DNA of 64,000 nt from a virus: the IMG/VR virus record IMGVR_UViG_3300044797_000101, positions 1 through 64,000 of that record; one strand, 5' to 3'. The translations under genes and the position numbers were made by a program. The notes under the pieces are model-generated. The model was given only the letters and a program-made list of their open reading frames with translations, was not told where the DNA came from and ran no database searches. This document shows, one piece after another, positions 34,071-42,121 of the stretch (within the stretch, counting starts at the first letter, position 1; each line of letters opens with the position of its first letter).

Positions 34071-34325
34071 TTAAACTCCCTCTAAGTCGCATACCGGTTT
34101 ATCTATCTCAATATAACGTGAAGCATTGATAAGCCAAATCTTTTGGCCTCTAGCTTTTTGAAACCTACCGTAAACATCTCCAAGTCCTTCATGACAAACC
34201 ATTTCAGGGTTTCCATGAACTTCAGTGCGCTTGCCGTTCTGATCAACTAAATAATTGCCTTCACTACTCCAGTGAATACTGAGTGGTTGTACTAAGGCAA
34301 CTAAGATTAAGAATTTTCTGTACAT
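34071..34325 (-). CDS. Small secreted protein
   Basis: 84 residues with an N-terminal signal (MYRKFLILVALVQPLS). The mature part has two Cys and a KIWLINASRYIEID strand pattern. No family recognised. Confidence 0.7.
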   Translation of the reverse strand: MYRKFLILVALVQPLSIHWSSEGNYLVDQNGKRTEVHGNPEMVCHEGLGDVYGRFQKARGQKIWLINASRYIEIDKPVCDLEGV

Positions 34326-34579
34326 TTTTCTTCCATCATTTCTAGATATTTTAAATTATCAACTGGAAAACAAGGTGAACCCACTTCTTTTTCTTCAATC
34401 CTGAATCGACTCTTAAAATCCGCTCTACCTGAAAAGTGTTCTAAATCTGGACCATATTCTTGATCTACAGGATATTTAATGAAGTACTTTCTGTAATTCT
34501 CTGCTTCAGTTTTTGTTTCAAAAATACCTAAGCAATGTCTATCTTCCCACTCAACAAACCAGAGAAGATAGATTTTCAT
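34307..34579 (-). CDS. DNLKYLE-tail protein without zinc knuckle
   Basis: 90 residues. The N-terminal part (YLLWFVEWEDRHCLGIFETKTEAENYRKYF) looks like a small alpha/beta domain common in phages. The last 25 residues are CFPVDNLKYLEMMEEKCTENS. This shows the tail attached to an unrelated domain. Confidence 0.82.
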   Translation of the reverse strand: MKIYLLWFVEWEDRHCLGIFETKTEAENYRKYFIKYPVDQEYGPDLEHFSGRADFKSRFRIEEKEVGSPCFPVDNLKYLEMMEEKCTENS

Positions 34580-34803
34580 TTCTTAACCCAATCCTGTAAC
34601 AATTTACCGCAGTCTTCACAAATACGCCCTGATATAAATATAGCACTATTTTTCACAGCTGTCAAGGTTATTGTTTTATCTGATTGAATCTTTATGTTAC
34701 CACAATGGGAACAAATGAATGTAGGAATACTAGGGGGATTTGGTTGAACATTTTCTTGAGTCACACGACTACGACCGTATTTATTACCTTTACCGTATGG
34801 CAT
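34576..34803 (-). CDS. Zinc-ribbon protein
   Basis: 75 residues. Basic Gly/Tyr/Arg N-terminus, CSHCGNIKI and CEDCGKLLQDW separated by 29 residues. Probably a single zinc ribbon. No tail. Confidence 0.7.
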   Translation of the reverse strand: MPYGKGNKYGRSRVTQENVQPNPPSIPTFICSHCGNIKIQSDKTITLTAVKNSAIFISGRICEDCGKLLQDWVKK

Positions 34804-34805
34804 TC

Positions 34806-35276
34806 TTATTTACCTTTAAACAGGCCTGGATTGATCTGTTTAGCTTTATCTATTGATCCGTCAAAATTTTTATAGAAGCTATAATCACCATCTCTAGCAA
34901 TCTGTTCCATACCAAGGCATTCGCGACCTTTTGATGTAATCTGTATGTCGTAATCGCGTGGAGAAATTTGCCATGTTACACAAAGCCTACCATTTGGAGT
35001 AGGATGTTCTTTATGGCCACATTGTTCTAAACGAGCAAGTTCTGTACGTCTATTATCAACCAGCATGAGAAGACCACTGTTAAAACACTCTTTAAGCATG
35101 TTCTCAAATACAGTACTAAAATACATTTTTTTAGAGATTTTCTGACCAGGCCAAATCTCCTTACGATTAACTGGATTAGCAATGTGCAAAGATCCAATCA
35201 TAACAGAATCTGTATAATTATGAGGTTTCATATCCCCAAATACTGATAGCACATGATAACGTTGAATCCTTTTCAT
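34806..35276 (-). CDS. Hypothetical protein
   Basis: 156 residues, mixed alpha/beta. It contains LEQCGHKEHPTPNGRLC, a possible metal site, and a C-terminal EC...ARDGDYSFYKNFDGSIDK segment. No family recognised. Confidence 0.7.
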   Translation of the reverse strand: MKRIQRYHVLSVFGDMKPHNYTDSVMIGSLHIANPVNRKEIWPGQKISKKMYFSTVFENMLKECFNSGLLMLVDNRRTELARLEQCGHKEHPTPNGRLCVTWQISPRDYDIQITSKGRECLGMEQIARDGDYSFYKNFDGSIDKAKQINPGLFKGK

Positions 35277-35278
35277 AT

Positions 35279-35554
35279 CTACTCCTTTGACATTAATTGC
35301 TTGTATTCTAGATATGTTAGATTATCGAGCATAGCATTAAGGACCATGAATTCAAGATAAACTTCCATATAACGGCGTGTATACTTGCCTGATTGAAACT
35401 CTCTAAATAACTGCTCTAAGTTTTGCTTAGAAAAAGTAACATTATGATTATCAGTATACGATGGAGCCCAAACAAGATTTCCAGCACCATTATATGTCAA
35501 TGATGAACCGGATAAACCTGATGACGTAGTAACACCTGTAATGTTATTAGACAT
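35279..35554 (-). CDS. Small protein, tail LDNLTYLE
   Basis: 91 residues with no Cys. The N-terminal half is Gly/Ser/Thr-rich. The C-terminal helix contains FREFQSGKYTRRYMEVYLEF and then LDNLTYLEYKQLMSKE. Another carrier of the tail without a zinc knuckle. Confidence 0.78.
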   Translation of the reverse strand: MSNNITGVTTSSGLSGSSLTYNGAGNLVWAPSYTDNHNVTFSKQNLEQLFREFQSGKYTRRYMEVYLEFMVLNAMLDNLTYLEYKQLMSKE

Positions 35555-35556
35555 TT

Positions 35557-36225
35557 TTAGCTATCTAATTCAAGCTGATCTTCACTGAATGTATTACGAA
35601 TAACTTTCTTCTCATAACCGCGTTCAAGCTTACCAGTTTTTTTATTCAAACGAATCTTGGGAATTTTACCACCCTGGAATTCTACGTCAAATACCTTTGC
35701 AGCTTCGTTTCCAATGATACGTGTTACTTTGCCCTTCTTACCAACCCAATTGATTCGGCTAGCAGAAACCATGTAGATGATCTTAACCTTACTGCCTACA
35801 CGAATCTTACCTGACCAGTCATTCTCCTCTTCCTCTTCTTCAAGAGCAAGCTTATTAAGATCTGCTTCAGAAGCATCTTCCAAGGCAACGATCTCAGTAA
35901 CGATGAATTTATCATCACCAGGAACTTCTGCAACTGGAATAACAACCTTCGCGGCTGGTTTAATCTCACCAACTTCCTCAAGGATAGGTTTATCCTCCGA
36001 AACTGCTGTAGGAATTGAACCACCCATAAATGCTAATACTTCTTCTACAGTTTTACCTGTTTGAGCAGCGATCATTTGGGCCATTGCAAACTTTGGATCA
36101 ACTGGTTTAGCTGCTGTAGATACACCAGCCATAGCAGCAAAAATCCTGGCTTGTTCAGCATTCATACCCTGATTGTCTGCAACATACAGCGGATCATGCG
36201 CATCTCTTTGAATAAATTCACCCAT
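35557..36225 (-). CDS. Hypothetical protein with KOW/SH3-like C-terminus
   Basis: 222 residues. N-terminal helices (ARIFAAMAGVST...FAMAQMIAAQTGKTVEEVLAFMGG), an acidic linker (LALEEEEEENDW), then a beta-rich segment: IRVGSKVKIIYMVSASRINWVGKKGKVTRIIGN. The C-terminal part resembles KOW-type RNA/protein-binding modules. Function unknown. Confidence 0.72.
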   Translation of the reverse strand: MGEFIQRDAHDPLYVADNQGMNAEQARIFAAMAGVSTAAKPVDPKFAMAQMIAAQTGKTVEEVLAFMGGSIPTAVSEDKPILEEVGEIKPAAKVVIPVAEVPGDDKFIVTEIVALEDASEADLNKLALEEEEEENDWSGKIRVGSKVKIIYMVSASRINWVGKKGKVTRIIGNEAAKVFDVEFQGGKIPKIRLNKKTGKLERGYEKKVIRNTFSEDQLELDS

Positions 36226-36621
36226 TATAATTTTCCTCCTATGTAAGCTATAAATCTTTTAAACAACTGTTTATTGTCAAATACATGTAGTCTTGTGTTG
36301 CATCTACCACAAATTACACCTCTAAACCTACCAGTATGATGATTATGGTCAACTACTAGTTTTCTAGATACTAAACAAATAAGACATTTATTATCTTGCT
36401 GTTTACGTATTCTATTAAATTGCTCTAACGTAATGCCGTATTTGTATTTCAATTTAATATTTCTAAGTTTATCAGGATTTGCTTTATTCCATAATCTACT
36501 ACGTTTATTTTTATACTGTCTATTTTTTTTCTACACCATGCTCTTTGTGCATCTGCTTTTTTTCTTCTTATTCTTTAAATACCAAAGATGATCAAGATAT
36601 TTTTTTATGACTTCTATTCAT
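36225..36621 (-). pseudogene. Recombination endonuclease VII-like gene with apparent frameshifts
   Basis: The last 76 codons encode YGITLEQFNRIRKQQDNKC, CLVSRKLVVDHNHHTGRFRG and CGRCNTRL, the zinc/HNH core of phage T4 gp49-type endonuclease VII. This piece has no ATG; the preceding codon run meets a stop. Upstream sequence to an ATG at 36621 encodes the expected Lys/Arg-rich N-terminus (for example WCRKK and QYKNKRSRLWNKANPDKLRNI) only if the frame shifts at three A runs of seven or eight bases. It is either a decayed gene or has homopolymer sequencing errors. Confidence 0.65.
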
Positions 36622-36630
36622 AAATACCTA

Positions 36631-36792
36631 TTAATTCTCCTTGAATTGAAAACATCTCACTTCACCTGAGCACTGTAAACACCAACCTTGGCTCAAGTAA
36701 AGTGCCATTCCTAATCCGACCTCGACTTGCCCAGCTTTACCTGTATGGGCAAGTTGAATATGTTGACATCCACTGCATAACTTCTCACTCAT
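36631..36792 (-). CDS. Small CxxC protein
   Basis: 53 residues. CSGCQHIQLAH near the N-terminus and CLQCSGEVRC near the C-terminus could form one zinc site. No DNLxYLE tail. Start ATG at 36792 directly follows the gene upstream. Confidence 0.65.
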   Translation of the reverse strand: MSEKLCSGCQHIQLAHTGKAGQVEVGLGMALYLSQGWCLQCSGEVRCFQFKEN

Positions 36793-36793
36793 A

Positions 36794-37153
36794 TTAAGCT
36801 TGAGGAGGAACTACCGCAGCATCAACTGGTGTTGCAGCTACCTGCTGAACCTGTTGTGTTGTTGGAACAATGATTTCAGGAGCTGCAGCTTTCGCGGCTG
36901 CATCTTCAGCTTCTTTCTGCATTTCCTTAATAATCTCACCAGACATCTCTGTCATTTCAGCTTCAGTAATGTTATTCTTTTTGATAAGCAAACGTTGAAT
37001 GGCAAGGAGACGAATTTCTTTCCCGGTTGAATCCAAACGAATGGCCTGTTGAAAGTTCTGAATGAACTGAACAATCTGTTGACCTTGTTGTGCAACCTGA
37101 TTAATTTTAGCTTCTAACTGATGAACTAAACCGTAAACTGTATCATCTCGCAT
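36794..37153 (-). CDS. Hypothetical helical protein
   Basis: 119 residues. The N-terminal coiled coil (QLEAKINQVAQQGQQIVQFIQNFQQ) is followed by a helical region and an Ala/Val/Pro/Gln tail. Could be a virion accessory protein. No signature. Confidence 0.7.
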   Translation of the reverse strand: MRDDTVYGLVHQLEAKINQVAQQGQQIVQFIQNFQQAIRLDSTGKEIRLLAIQRLLIKKNNITEAEMTEMSGEIIKEMQKEAEDAAAKAAAPEIIVPTTQQVQQVAATPVDAAVVPPQA

Positions 37154-37163
37154 GGTGAAACTC

Positions 37164-37361
37164 CTATTTAGTAAAATTAACTACGTAATCAATGGTTTCT
37201 GTAGGCATTTGAAACAGAACTTTATTATGATCATTATCATCGACCACATTAATCATTCTGCGTTGAGCTGTAACAACCAAGTGCTTGGTTACTACCAATC
37301 CGATGGTTGTAAGAACCAGCAAACAGGTCAGGCTGTAAAAGACATGAAATAACGCCTTCAT
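37164..37361 (-). CDS. Small membrane protein
   Basis: 65 residues, one N-terminal transmembrane segment (FHVFYSLTCLLVLTTIGLVV) and a polar C-terminal part. No family recognised. Confidence 0.7.
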   Translation of the reverse strand: MKALFHVFYSLTCLLVLTTIGLVVTKHLVVTAQRRMINVVDDNDHNKVLFQMPTETIDYVVNFTK

Positions 37362-37367
37362 GTTATT

Positions 37368-37553
37368 TTACTGAGCTGCTGTTTCTAGTGGTGTTTCTGC
37401 TGTGACTGGTTTGAGCTCACGGAGCCAATTGTATATAGTAGGAACTGAAACTCCAAACTGTTTAGCAATCGCTTCATAATGCTTTGGACCCTGTTCTGCT
37501 GCAGCTGCGAGTACTGCTGTGCGTGTTTCTGCGCTGATTGATCGACGTGCCAT
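37368..37553 (-). CDS. Helix-turn-helix DNA-binding protein
   Basis: 61 residues from the ATG at 37553. It is a compact HTH: HYEAIAKQFGVSVPTIYNWLREL matches the recognition helix pattern of transposase/resolvase-type and Mor-like HTHs. The small size suggests a DNA-binding regulator. Target unknown. Confidence 0.8.
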   Translation of the reverse strand: MARRSISAETRTAVLAAAAEQGPKHYEAIAKQFGVSVPTIYNWLRELKPVTAETPLETAAQ

Positions 37554-37569
37554 TGTATATCTCCTTAGG

Positions 37570-38010
37570 TTATTTCGTTGTGTTGTCAATTATCTGGGAT
37601 TTTCGTAACTGCAAATAATCATAAATCACCTGCTCATTTAACTCTTCTTTTAGTCTAATGTCTTCTGTTGCCGCGGAAGCTTGTGCAATCCAGCAATTAA
37701 CCAGTCTTGATATATCACCGTCATTTACATCAAATTCCTCTAAAAGAATACGAGCAGCCAATTGCAATTCATCAACAGTTGGTTGACCATTACCTAGCAA
37801 GTACCAGCTCACAAGTTTAGTAGCAGCTTGATGACGTACACGATAGTCTTTGCTGACCATACCTTCTTTAAAAGTATCAAATGATCCATCGGACATTTGA
37901 GTTAAATCAAATATATTAAACTCTGGAACAACTAATTTATTGGCCAATCGTGTCAATTGAGCAGCAAGTTGCAATAGCAAATTAGACAACAATCCTTTAA
38001 ACTTATTCAT
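37570..38010 (-). CDS. Hypothetical helical protein
   Basis: 146 residues from the ATG at 38010, which follows GAGG. Strongly helical, with a hydrophobic N-terminal region (GLLSNLLLQLAAQLTRLANKL) and no Cys pairs. Overlaps the upstream gene by eight bases. Confidence 0.7.
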   Translation of the reverse strand: MNKFKGLLSNLLLQLAAQLTRLANKLVVPEFNIFDLTQMSDGSFDTFKEGMVSKDYRVRHQAATKLVSWYLLGNGQPTVDELQLAARILLEEFDVNDGDISRLVNCWIAQASAATEDIRLKEELNEQVIYDYLQLRKSQIIDNTTK

Positions 38011-38467
38011 TATTCTTATCCTCGCTTTTATTGTATGCTTCTTCAACGATCTCAAGCCCATCAAGATCTTCTTTTTTCGTATGATCTAAACATGCGGTAT
38101 ACAACCAACCATGTCCGCGTATCGCACCTAGCTTGCCACATTGTTCACAAATAGTAGCTGTTTCCTCTTCCCAAGCTTCAACAAGGTTGTGCATCTCTTC
38201 TGTTCCTGATGATAGATACCAACGACCTGTACCATATTTTTCTTTAAGTTGAGAAGTTCTATAGTATCCATATTCGTGTGCTTCTGGGTCTTTCTCAATA
38301 GCAGCTTTAATAAGCGGTTCAAGCTTCTCTGCGGTCTTTCTAATAGAAGGTTCCCAACCATCGCTACATTCAAATCCAAACATAGACCAAGGTTCTTTAC
38401 CAGTTGGATTGCGCGCAAATGTCAACGGAAAATCTTTTACTAATGCTTCGTCTAATTTATGTTTCAT
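38003..38467 (-). CDS. Conserved phage protein with zinc ribbon
   Basis: 154 residues. FGFECSDGWEPSIRKTAEKLE followed by QLKEKYGTGRWYLS and CEQCGKLG...CLDH is an arrangement seen in uncharacterised proteins of many phages and prophages. The CxxC and later Cys/His probably bind zinc. Confidence 0.75.
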   Translation of the reverse strand: MKHKLDEALVKDFPLTFARNPTGKEPWSMFGFECSDGWEPSIRKTAEKLEPLIKAAIEKDPEAHEYGYYRTSQLKEKYGTGRWYLSSGTEEMHNLVEAWEEETATICEQCGKLGAIRGHGWLYTACLDHTKKEDLDGLEIVEEAYNKSEDKNNE

Positions 38468-38913
38468 AATTTCATCAAGTGACTTATAATAAGTTTTCCA
38501 TTGAGGTGATCAGCTTCATGTTGAACAATGCGTGCATCAAATCCTGTAAATTCTAAATTAACTTTTTCACCGTTAAGTCGTTGACACTCAACACGAACAC
38601 CAAGATAACGAGGAACATTCACATTCGTACCTGGGCAACTTAAGCAACCTTCTGTCAATGTGTCCACCTCTTTACTATACCCTGTTATTATAAGATTCGC
38701 AACTACTAAAATTTTAGATTTGTTTTCTATGTATAAAGCTGCAAGATTCTTATTTAGTCCAATTTGATTTGCTGCAAGCCCAATACCTTTATAAGCAAGC
38801 ATTGTTTCAATCATATCACCAGCAATGTTATCTAGTCCAGTAAAATCAGTAACAAGATCAACTTTCTTATTTAAAATTGGTTCTATATATAACCTAACTG
38901 GTTTTACGCTCAC
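38464..38913 (-). CDS. def: Peptide deformylase
   Basis: 149 residues from a GTG at 38913, six bases after GGAGG. All three family motifs are present: GIGLAANQIG (43-52), EGCLS (88-92, metal Cys90) and QHEADH (131-136, metal His and catalytic Glu). It removes the N-formyl group from nascent proteins and is known in marine phages. Here it would support early processing of phage proteins. Confidence 0.95.
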   Translation of the reverse strand: MSVKPVRLYIEPILNKKVDLVTDFTGLDNIAGDMIETMLAYKGIGLAANQIGLNKNLAALYIENKSKILVVANLIITGYSKEVDTLTEGCLSCPGTNVNVPRYLGVRVECQRLNGEKVNLEFTGFDARIVQHEADHLNGKLIISHLMKL

Positions 38914-39220
38914 TCAATGCCTCCAAGTACTTAAGATTGTCTACCTTAAAAATCTTACACTGACAATCACGACATTTACTGTACTGTGCTCTTAATTTCT
39001 CTGCTTCTTGAAATGCAGCTTCATACGTATAATATTGCTGCTGATCACGATCCATAACATGATAACCAACGACACCCATCTTGTCCGGATGACGGACTAC
39101 AGTTATACCCTTCTGGCTCTCAAGCTTAAGCAATAATTCATGTGATGAAGTATCTTCATGATATCTGTGAAGATATTCTGCATGATTACATGTGCACATC
39201 TTTTTAACAGATTCGTTCAT
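38894..39220 (-). CDS. Zinc-knuckle protein, tail VDNLKYLE
   Basis: 108 residues from the ATG at 39220, a long family member. CTCNHAEYLH opens the knuckle. An inserted domain of about 60 residues (VVRHPDKMGVVGYHVMDRD...YEAAFQEAEKLRA) follows, then CRDCQCKIFKVDNLKYLEALSERKTS. The insert splits the two halves of the zinc site. Confidence 0.85.
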   Translation of the reverse strand: MNESVKKMCTCNHAEYLHRYHEDTSSHELLLKLESQKGITVVRHPDKMGVVGYHVMDRDQQQYYTYEAAFQEAEKLRAQYSKCRDCQCKIFKVDNLKYLEALSERKTS

Positions 39221-39404
39221 TTCTATCAAGCCATTCAATAAATTCAAGATTATCCATTGGTTTAAACTTCTTACACTTACACTTCCCATTATTCTTATCT
39301 AGCATTATACGAACAACAAGATATGTTTCTGCATCAATAGCACCTGATGGATGATCAAGCCAAAGACATCCACAACGACTACAATGCTTGTTGTCCTTTT
39401 TCAT
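39204..39404 (-). CDS. Zinc-knuckle protein, tail MDNLEFIE
   Basis: 66 residues. CSRCGCLWLDHPSG, then CKCKKFKPMDNLEFIEWLDRNERIC. Overlaps neighbours on both sides by 17-26 bases. Confidence 0.87.
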   Translation of the reverse strand: MKKDNKHCSRCGCLWLDHPSGAIDAETYLVVRIMLDKNNGKCKCKKFKPMDNLEFIEWLDRNERIC

Positions 39405-39582
39405 TTTGACTCTTAATCTCCAACCACTTTAAATTATCTACTGGGGTATAAGTCGTACACCAAAAGCCTGGTTTATGAACATGCTCTCTACAATAATAGA
39501 CATCTTCTTTAGAACCTTTAAAAGAGAGTTTTGCATGATCATCAAAAGAGCATCCACAAATACATGGACGTTCTGTGTTCAT
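39379..39582 (-). CDS. Zinc-knuckle protein, tail VDNLKWLE
   Basis: 67 residues. CICGCSFDDHAKL, CREHVHKPGFWC, then YTPVDNLKWLEIKSQNEK. The tail Tyr is replaced by Trp, keeping an aromatic. Confidence 0.87.
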   Translation of the reverse strand: MNTERPCICGCSFDDHAKLSFKGSKEDVYYCREHVHKPGFWCTTYTPVDNLKWLEIKSQNEKGQQAL

Positions 39583-39980
39583 ATCTGATGCTCATCCTTG
39601 TATATAATGATATTTTCCATGTATTCTAAATTATCTAAAACATCGAATATAAGTACTAATCCTATCTCTTTAACAATACCATCATCTACAATATCATAAT
39701 CAGTTATCTGACTAAATCTAATAAATTTCTTTTCAGTTCCAAACATCACAGAAGCAACAAGCCCTTGGATTCGTAATGGATGTTCTTTTACAGCCTCAAA
39801 TAGAGGATTATCCCATCCATCAATCAATATAGAACCACTTGCTCGTGTATTCTTTACTTCTTCTTCATCCCAGTCATAATCTAAAAGAATATGAGCAGTC
39901 TCAATTATAAATTTACCTTTTGTTACTGGATCAAATCCAATGATGGGAGATTTAAAAGAATTTTGATCAATGGTTGCCAT
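39579..39980 (-). CDS. Hypothetical protein, tail LDNLEYME
   Basis: 133 residues with no Cys pairs. A beta-rich domain (IIGFDPVTKGKFIIETAHILL...FIRFSQITDYDIVDDG) ends in LDNLEYMENIIIYKDEHQI. The tail is again attached to a non-zinc domain. Confidence 0.8.
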   Translation of the reverse strand: MATIDQNSFKSPIIGFDPVTKGKFIIETAHILLDYDWDEEEVKNTRASGSILIDGWDNPLFEAVKEHPLRIQGLVASVMFGTEKKFIRFSQITDYDIVDDGIVKEIGLVLIFDVLDNLEYMENIIIYKDEHQI

Positions 39981-39981
39981 G

Positions 39982-40275
39982 TTACTTACCTATGTGAATT
40001 AGCTTCCAACCCTTAGGTTTGAAATGAGCCACAACTGTTAAAGCCATCATGCAGATAATCAAGGCTGCTGACTCCATGCCAAACCCTACCCAGTTTGCAA
40101 ATATAGCTAGATTAATAAGGTTGAAAAAGATCTTAGCCATCTTATATAGGTATGCGGAAGAGGATACTTGGTTTGAATGCTTTGAACGGAGGGTTTTTGT
40201 AATTTGTTTCCAGTAGCTTGAGAACTCAAAAAATAAGGCAATTGAAGCGCAGCATATACCAATTACTTTGATCAT
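39982..40275 (-). CDS. Three-helix membrane protein, PQ-loop/SemiSWEET-like
   Basis: 97 residues with three hydrophobic segments. YWKQITKTLRSKHSNQVSSS between helices 1 and 2 resembles the PQ-loop (here K-Q) followed by the Ser-rich turn of SemiSWEET half-transporters, which have this length. Sugar transport is not shown, and the Pro of the PQ motif is missing. Confidence 0.55.
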   Translation of the reverse strand: MIKVIGICCASIALFFEFSSYWKQITKTLRSKHSNQVSSSAYLYKMAKIFFNLINLAIFANWVGFGMESAALIICMMALTVVAHFKPKGWKLIHIGK

Positions 40276-40808
40276 AAACTAAAGTTTTGCCACCTGGTTG
40301 CCTTAAGAGATTTTATCATTTCTGGTGCGTGCTCTTCTAAGTATAACACAAATGTTGAACAATATCCATAGATTTCTGGTGAATCACTATAATGCTGTTC
40401 AATGTATGCAACCAAATCAGTGAGGGTAATTTCCCATAAAAAGTTAAGGAATAGCCCTTGTGGTAGAACAAGTGCAGCTTGCTCTAGACAAAGACCTTCT
40501 TTAAGCAAATTATTATGGAAGTTTAAAGCCGCATTGTAGAAATTAAAAAGCTTCGTACTATAAATATTGCATTGCTTAGAGTCAATCGCAGTGTACCCAG
40601 AATCATCTTTCTTATAGAATTCAGCAGGCACGTAAGCTAAAGGGTGATCTAGCTCGGCTAAATGATTTAAGGTGCCTAGATTTGAATCCCTGAACGCTAG
40701 AAAGGTCAATAAAGGTGCTTTGATCTCAAAAGTGAACGTAATCTCATCTTTTTCAGTGCCCTTAACGTAGGGAAGTTTAATAGTGCCTGAATTCAATACT
40801 CGTTTCAC
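40272..40808 (-). CDS. ThyX-like protein lacking the catalytic motif
   Basis: 178 residues from a GTG at 40808. FTFEIKAPLLTFLAF aligns with the strand before the ThyX signature. AYVPAEFY and LCLEQAALVLPQGLFLNFLW...AYIEQHYSDSPEIYGYC follow the flavin-dependent thymidylate synthase pattern through to the end. The RHRxxSxNExSxRY motif is replaced by RDSNLGTLNHLAELDH, and the Arg expected in E-x-A-R is Ala. If the homology holds, the protein is probably inactive as a synthase. It sits next to RNase H and near dCMP deaminase. Confidence 0.65.
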   Translation of the reverse strand: MKRVLNSGTIKLPYVKGTEKDEITFTFEIKAPLLTFLAFRDSNLGTLNHLAELDHPLAYVPAEFYKKDDSGYTAIDSKQCNIYSTKLFNFYNAALNFHNNLLKEGLCLEQAALVLPQGLFLNFLWEITLTDLVAYIEQHYSDSPEIYGYCSTFVLYLEEHAPEMIKSLKATRWQNFSL

Positions 40809-41230
40809 GATATTACCTCATTCTTCCGTGCTGCGTTAGCCAACTTATCACATCGTTCGTTAAACTCTATACCTTCATGACCTGGTACCCAACGAGTCTT
40901 AGCTTTAAAATCAGCCATTAAATTTCTAAGCTGTTGATACTTGAGGATCTTCTCTTCCTGTCTAAACGCTCTTGTTCCGTCCGCCCAACCTAAGGTAATT
41001 TCGCTATCTGAAACAAGCCAAACGTCTGTTAACTCTTCTCGGTCCAAATTAGCATGAAGCGAATAAAGTCCTTCAATAGCACCTTCAAGCTCGCAATCGT
41101 TATTGGTAGCATAATCTAAATGACCAGACCCTTCATAAGATTTAACTCCATCAACCACAACTACAAAACCATATCCACCTGGTTTATCCTTAGTTGTACC
41201 GCTACCATCAGAATAGACTTCTACTTTCAT
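40805..41230 (-). CDS. Ribonuclease H (type I fold)
   Basis: 141 residues. VEVYSDGSG (Asp8), NNDCELEGA (Glu47), WLVSDSEI (Asp75) and NERCDKLANAA (final Asp) make up the RNase HI catalytic set. WVPGHEGI with the conserved His precedes the last Asp. It degrades RNA in RNA-DNA hybrids, for example primers. Confidence 0.92.
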   Translation of the reverse strand: MKVEVYSDGSGTTKDKPGGYGFVVVVDGVKSYEGSGHLDYATNNDCELEGAIEGLYSLHANLDREELTDVWLVSDSEITLGWADGTRAFRQEEKILKYQQLRNLMADFKAKTRWVPGHEGIEFNERCDKLANAARKNEVIS

Positions 41231-41481
41231 TAATCAATTACGCAATCGTTATCTTTCAATCTAATGATCTGGGTCTTTTTATCATCATCTCTATAAGCAA
41301 CAAGAGGTTCTTTGCCTTTCAAAACAAACACAATCACATCTCCAGGCACGATCATGTCTATAGTCTTGATCTTGCTGTTGTTTGGATCTACACACAAAAT
41401 CTGATGTGGACGACCACCGTATGTAGACTTTTCACATCCAACTAATCCTAATAACAAACCAAGTAAAAGTATTTTTTTCAT
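41230..41481 (-). CDS. Small lipoprotein
   Basis: 83 residues. The signal peptide MKKILLLGLLLGLVGC ends in a lipobox. The mature part is a short beta domain (PGDVIVFVLKGKEPLVAYRDDDKK). Function unknown. Confidence 0.82.
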   Translation of the reverse strand: MKKILLLGLLLGLVGCEKSTYGGRPHQILCVDPNNSKIKTIDMIVPGDVIVFVLKGKEPLVAYRDDDKKTQIIRLKDNDCVID

Positions 41482-41867
41482 ATTAATCCTTCATCCTTTA
41501 TATCATCATCTAACTCAATATTATAGCTACCCTGTTCATATGTAGATTCTATTCCAGCAGCTTTAAGAATTCCCATCATTTTCTCTGCACCAAGCGGATT
41601 TGCTGTATGAAACTTAATCACTTGTGGACGTATTGATTCAGGCATAACAGAGAGATAAAAGGCAACTGGTTGGAATGTTTCCTGTCCGATCTGAAGGCGC
41701 CGTTTAACACTGTCCGATAATTCACCTGAAAAGGGAACACAAATATCGTGGTCAATGCTAATCTCTTCTACATAACCCGTAGACAGAAGACGGATAGCTT
41801 CAGTGTTATTACGAGCAAGTGTCCAACCTTCTGGACAACGGCGAAGATCATCAACGTATAGTTTCAT
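41478..41867 (-). CDS. Cyclic-phosphate-processing receiver-like domain protein
   Basis: 129 residues from the ATG at 41867. The start MKLYVDDLRRCPEGWTLARN and VEEISIDHDI match the stand-alone receiver-like family predicted to act on cyclic phosphates in RNA-repair and nucleotide-processing gene sets. The paired Asp (VDD and DHD) mimic a receiver active site without the phosphotransfer context. The family is known from phages. The substrate is unproven. Relevant neighbours in the window: RNA ligase and Thg1. Confidence 0.75.
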   Translation of the reverse strand: MKLYVDDLRRCPEGWTLARNNTEAIRLLSTGYVEEISIDHDICVPFSGELSDSVKRRLQIGQETFQPVAFYLSVMPESIRPQVIKFHTANPLGAEKMMGILKAAGIESTYEQGSYNIELDDDIKDEGLI

Positions 41868-42042
41868 CTGCTTTTTTCTCCAAGTACTCAAGATTAGTGG
41901 CTGGAACAAATTCAACAGCTGTGTAATATTCACCAGGTGTCTCTGTTGGGCACAGCATCATACTGCCAAGATTAAGATGTTCTTTCTCAAATCGTAGACA
42001 GTTAATACAGTGTCTATTTATGTTTTCTGGCATAACCTTCAA
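41851..42042 (-). CDS. Zinc-knuckle protein, tail ATNLEYLE
   Basis: 63 residues. CINCLRFEKEHLNLG replaces the usual CxCGH. One more Cys (MMLCP), then FVPATNLEYLEKKADETIR. The tail Asp is Thr. Confidence 0.83.
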   Translation of the reverse strand: MKVMPENINRHCINCLRFEKEHLNLGSMMLCPTETPGEYYTAVEFVPATNLEYLEKKADETIR

Positions 42043-42121
42043 GACGTCTATCCTTCAACGTCCAAGCCAAGTGCATAAGCTTCTCAACAAGCCACCAGAT
42101 AAACTGCTCTAAACGATACAT
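42014..42121 (-). CDS. Very small Trp-rich protein
   Basis: 35 residues, MYRLEQFIWWLVEKLMHLAW then a basic end. Its ATG overlaps the upstream stop as TAATG, the coupling seen at many real junctions here. It overlaps the next gene by 29 bases. Amphipathic, perhaps membrane-associated. Confidence 0.45.
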   Translation of the reverse strand: MYRLEQFIWWLVEKLMHLAWTLKDRRLEGYARKHK

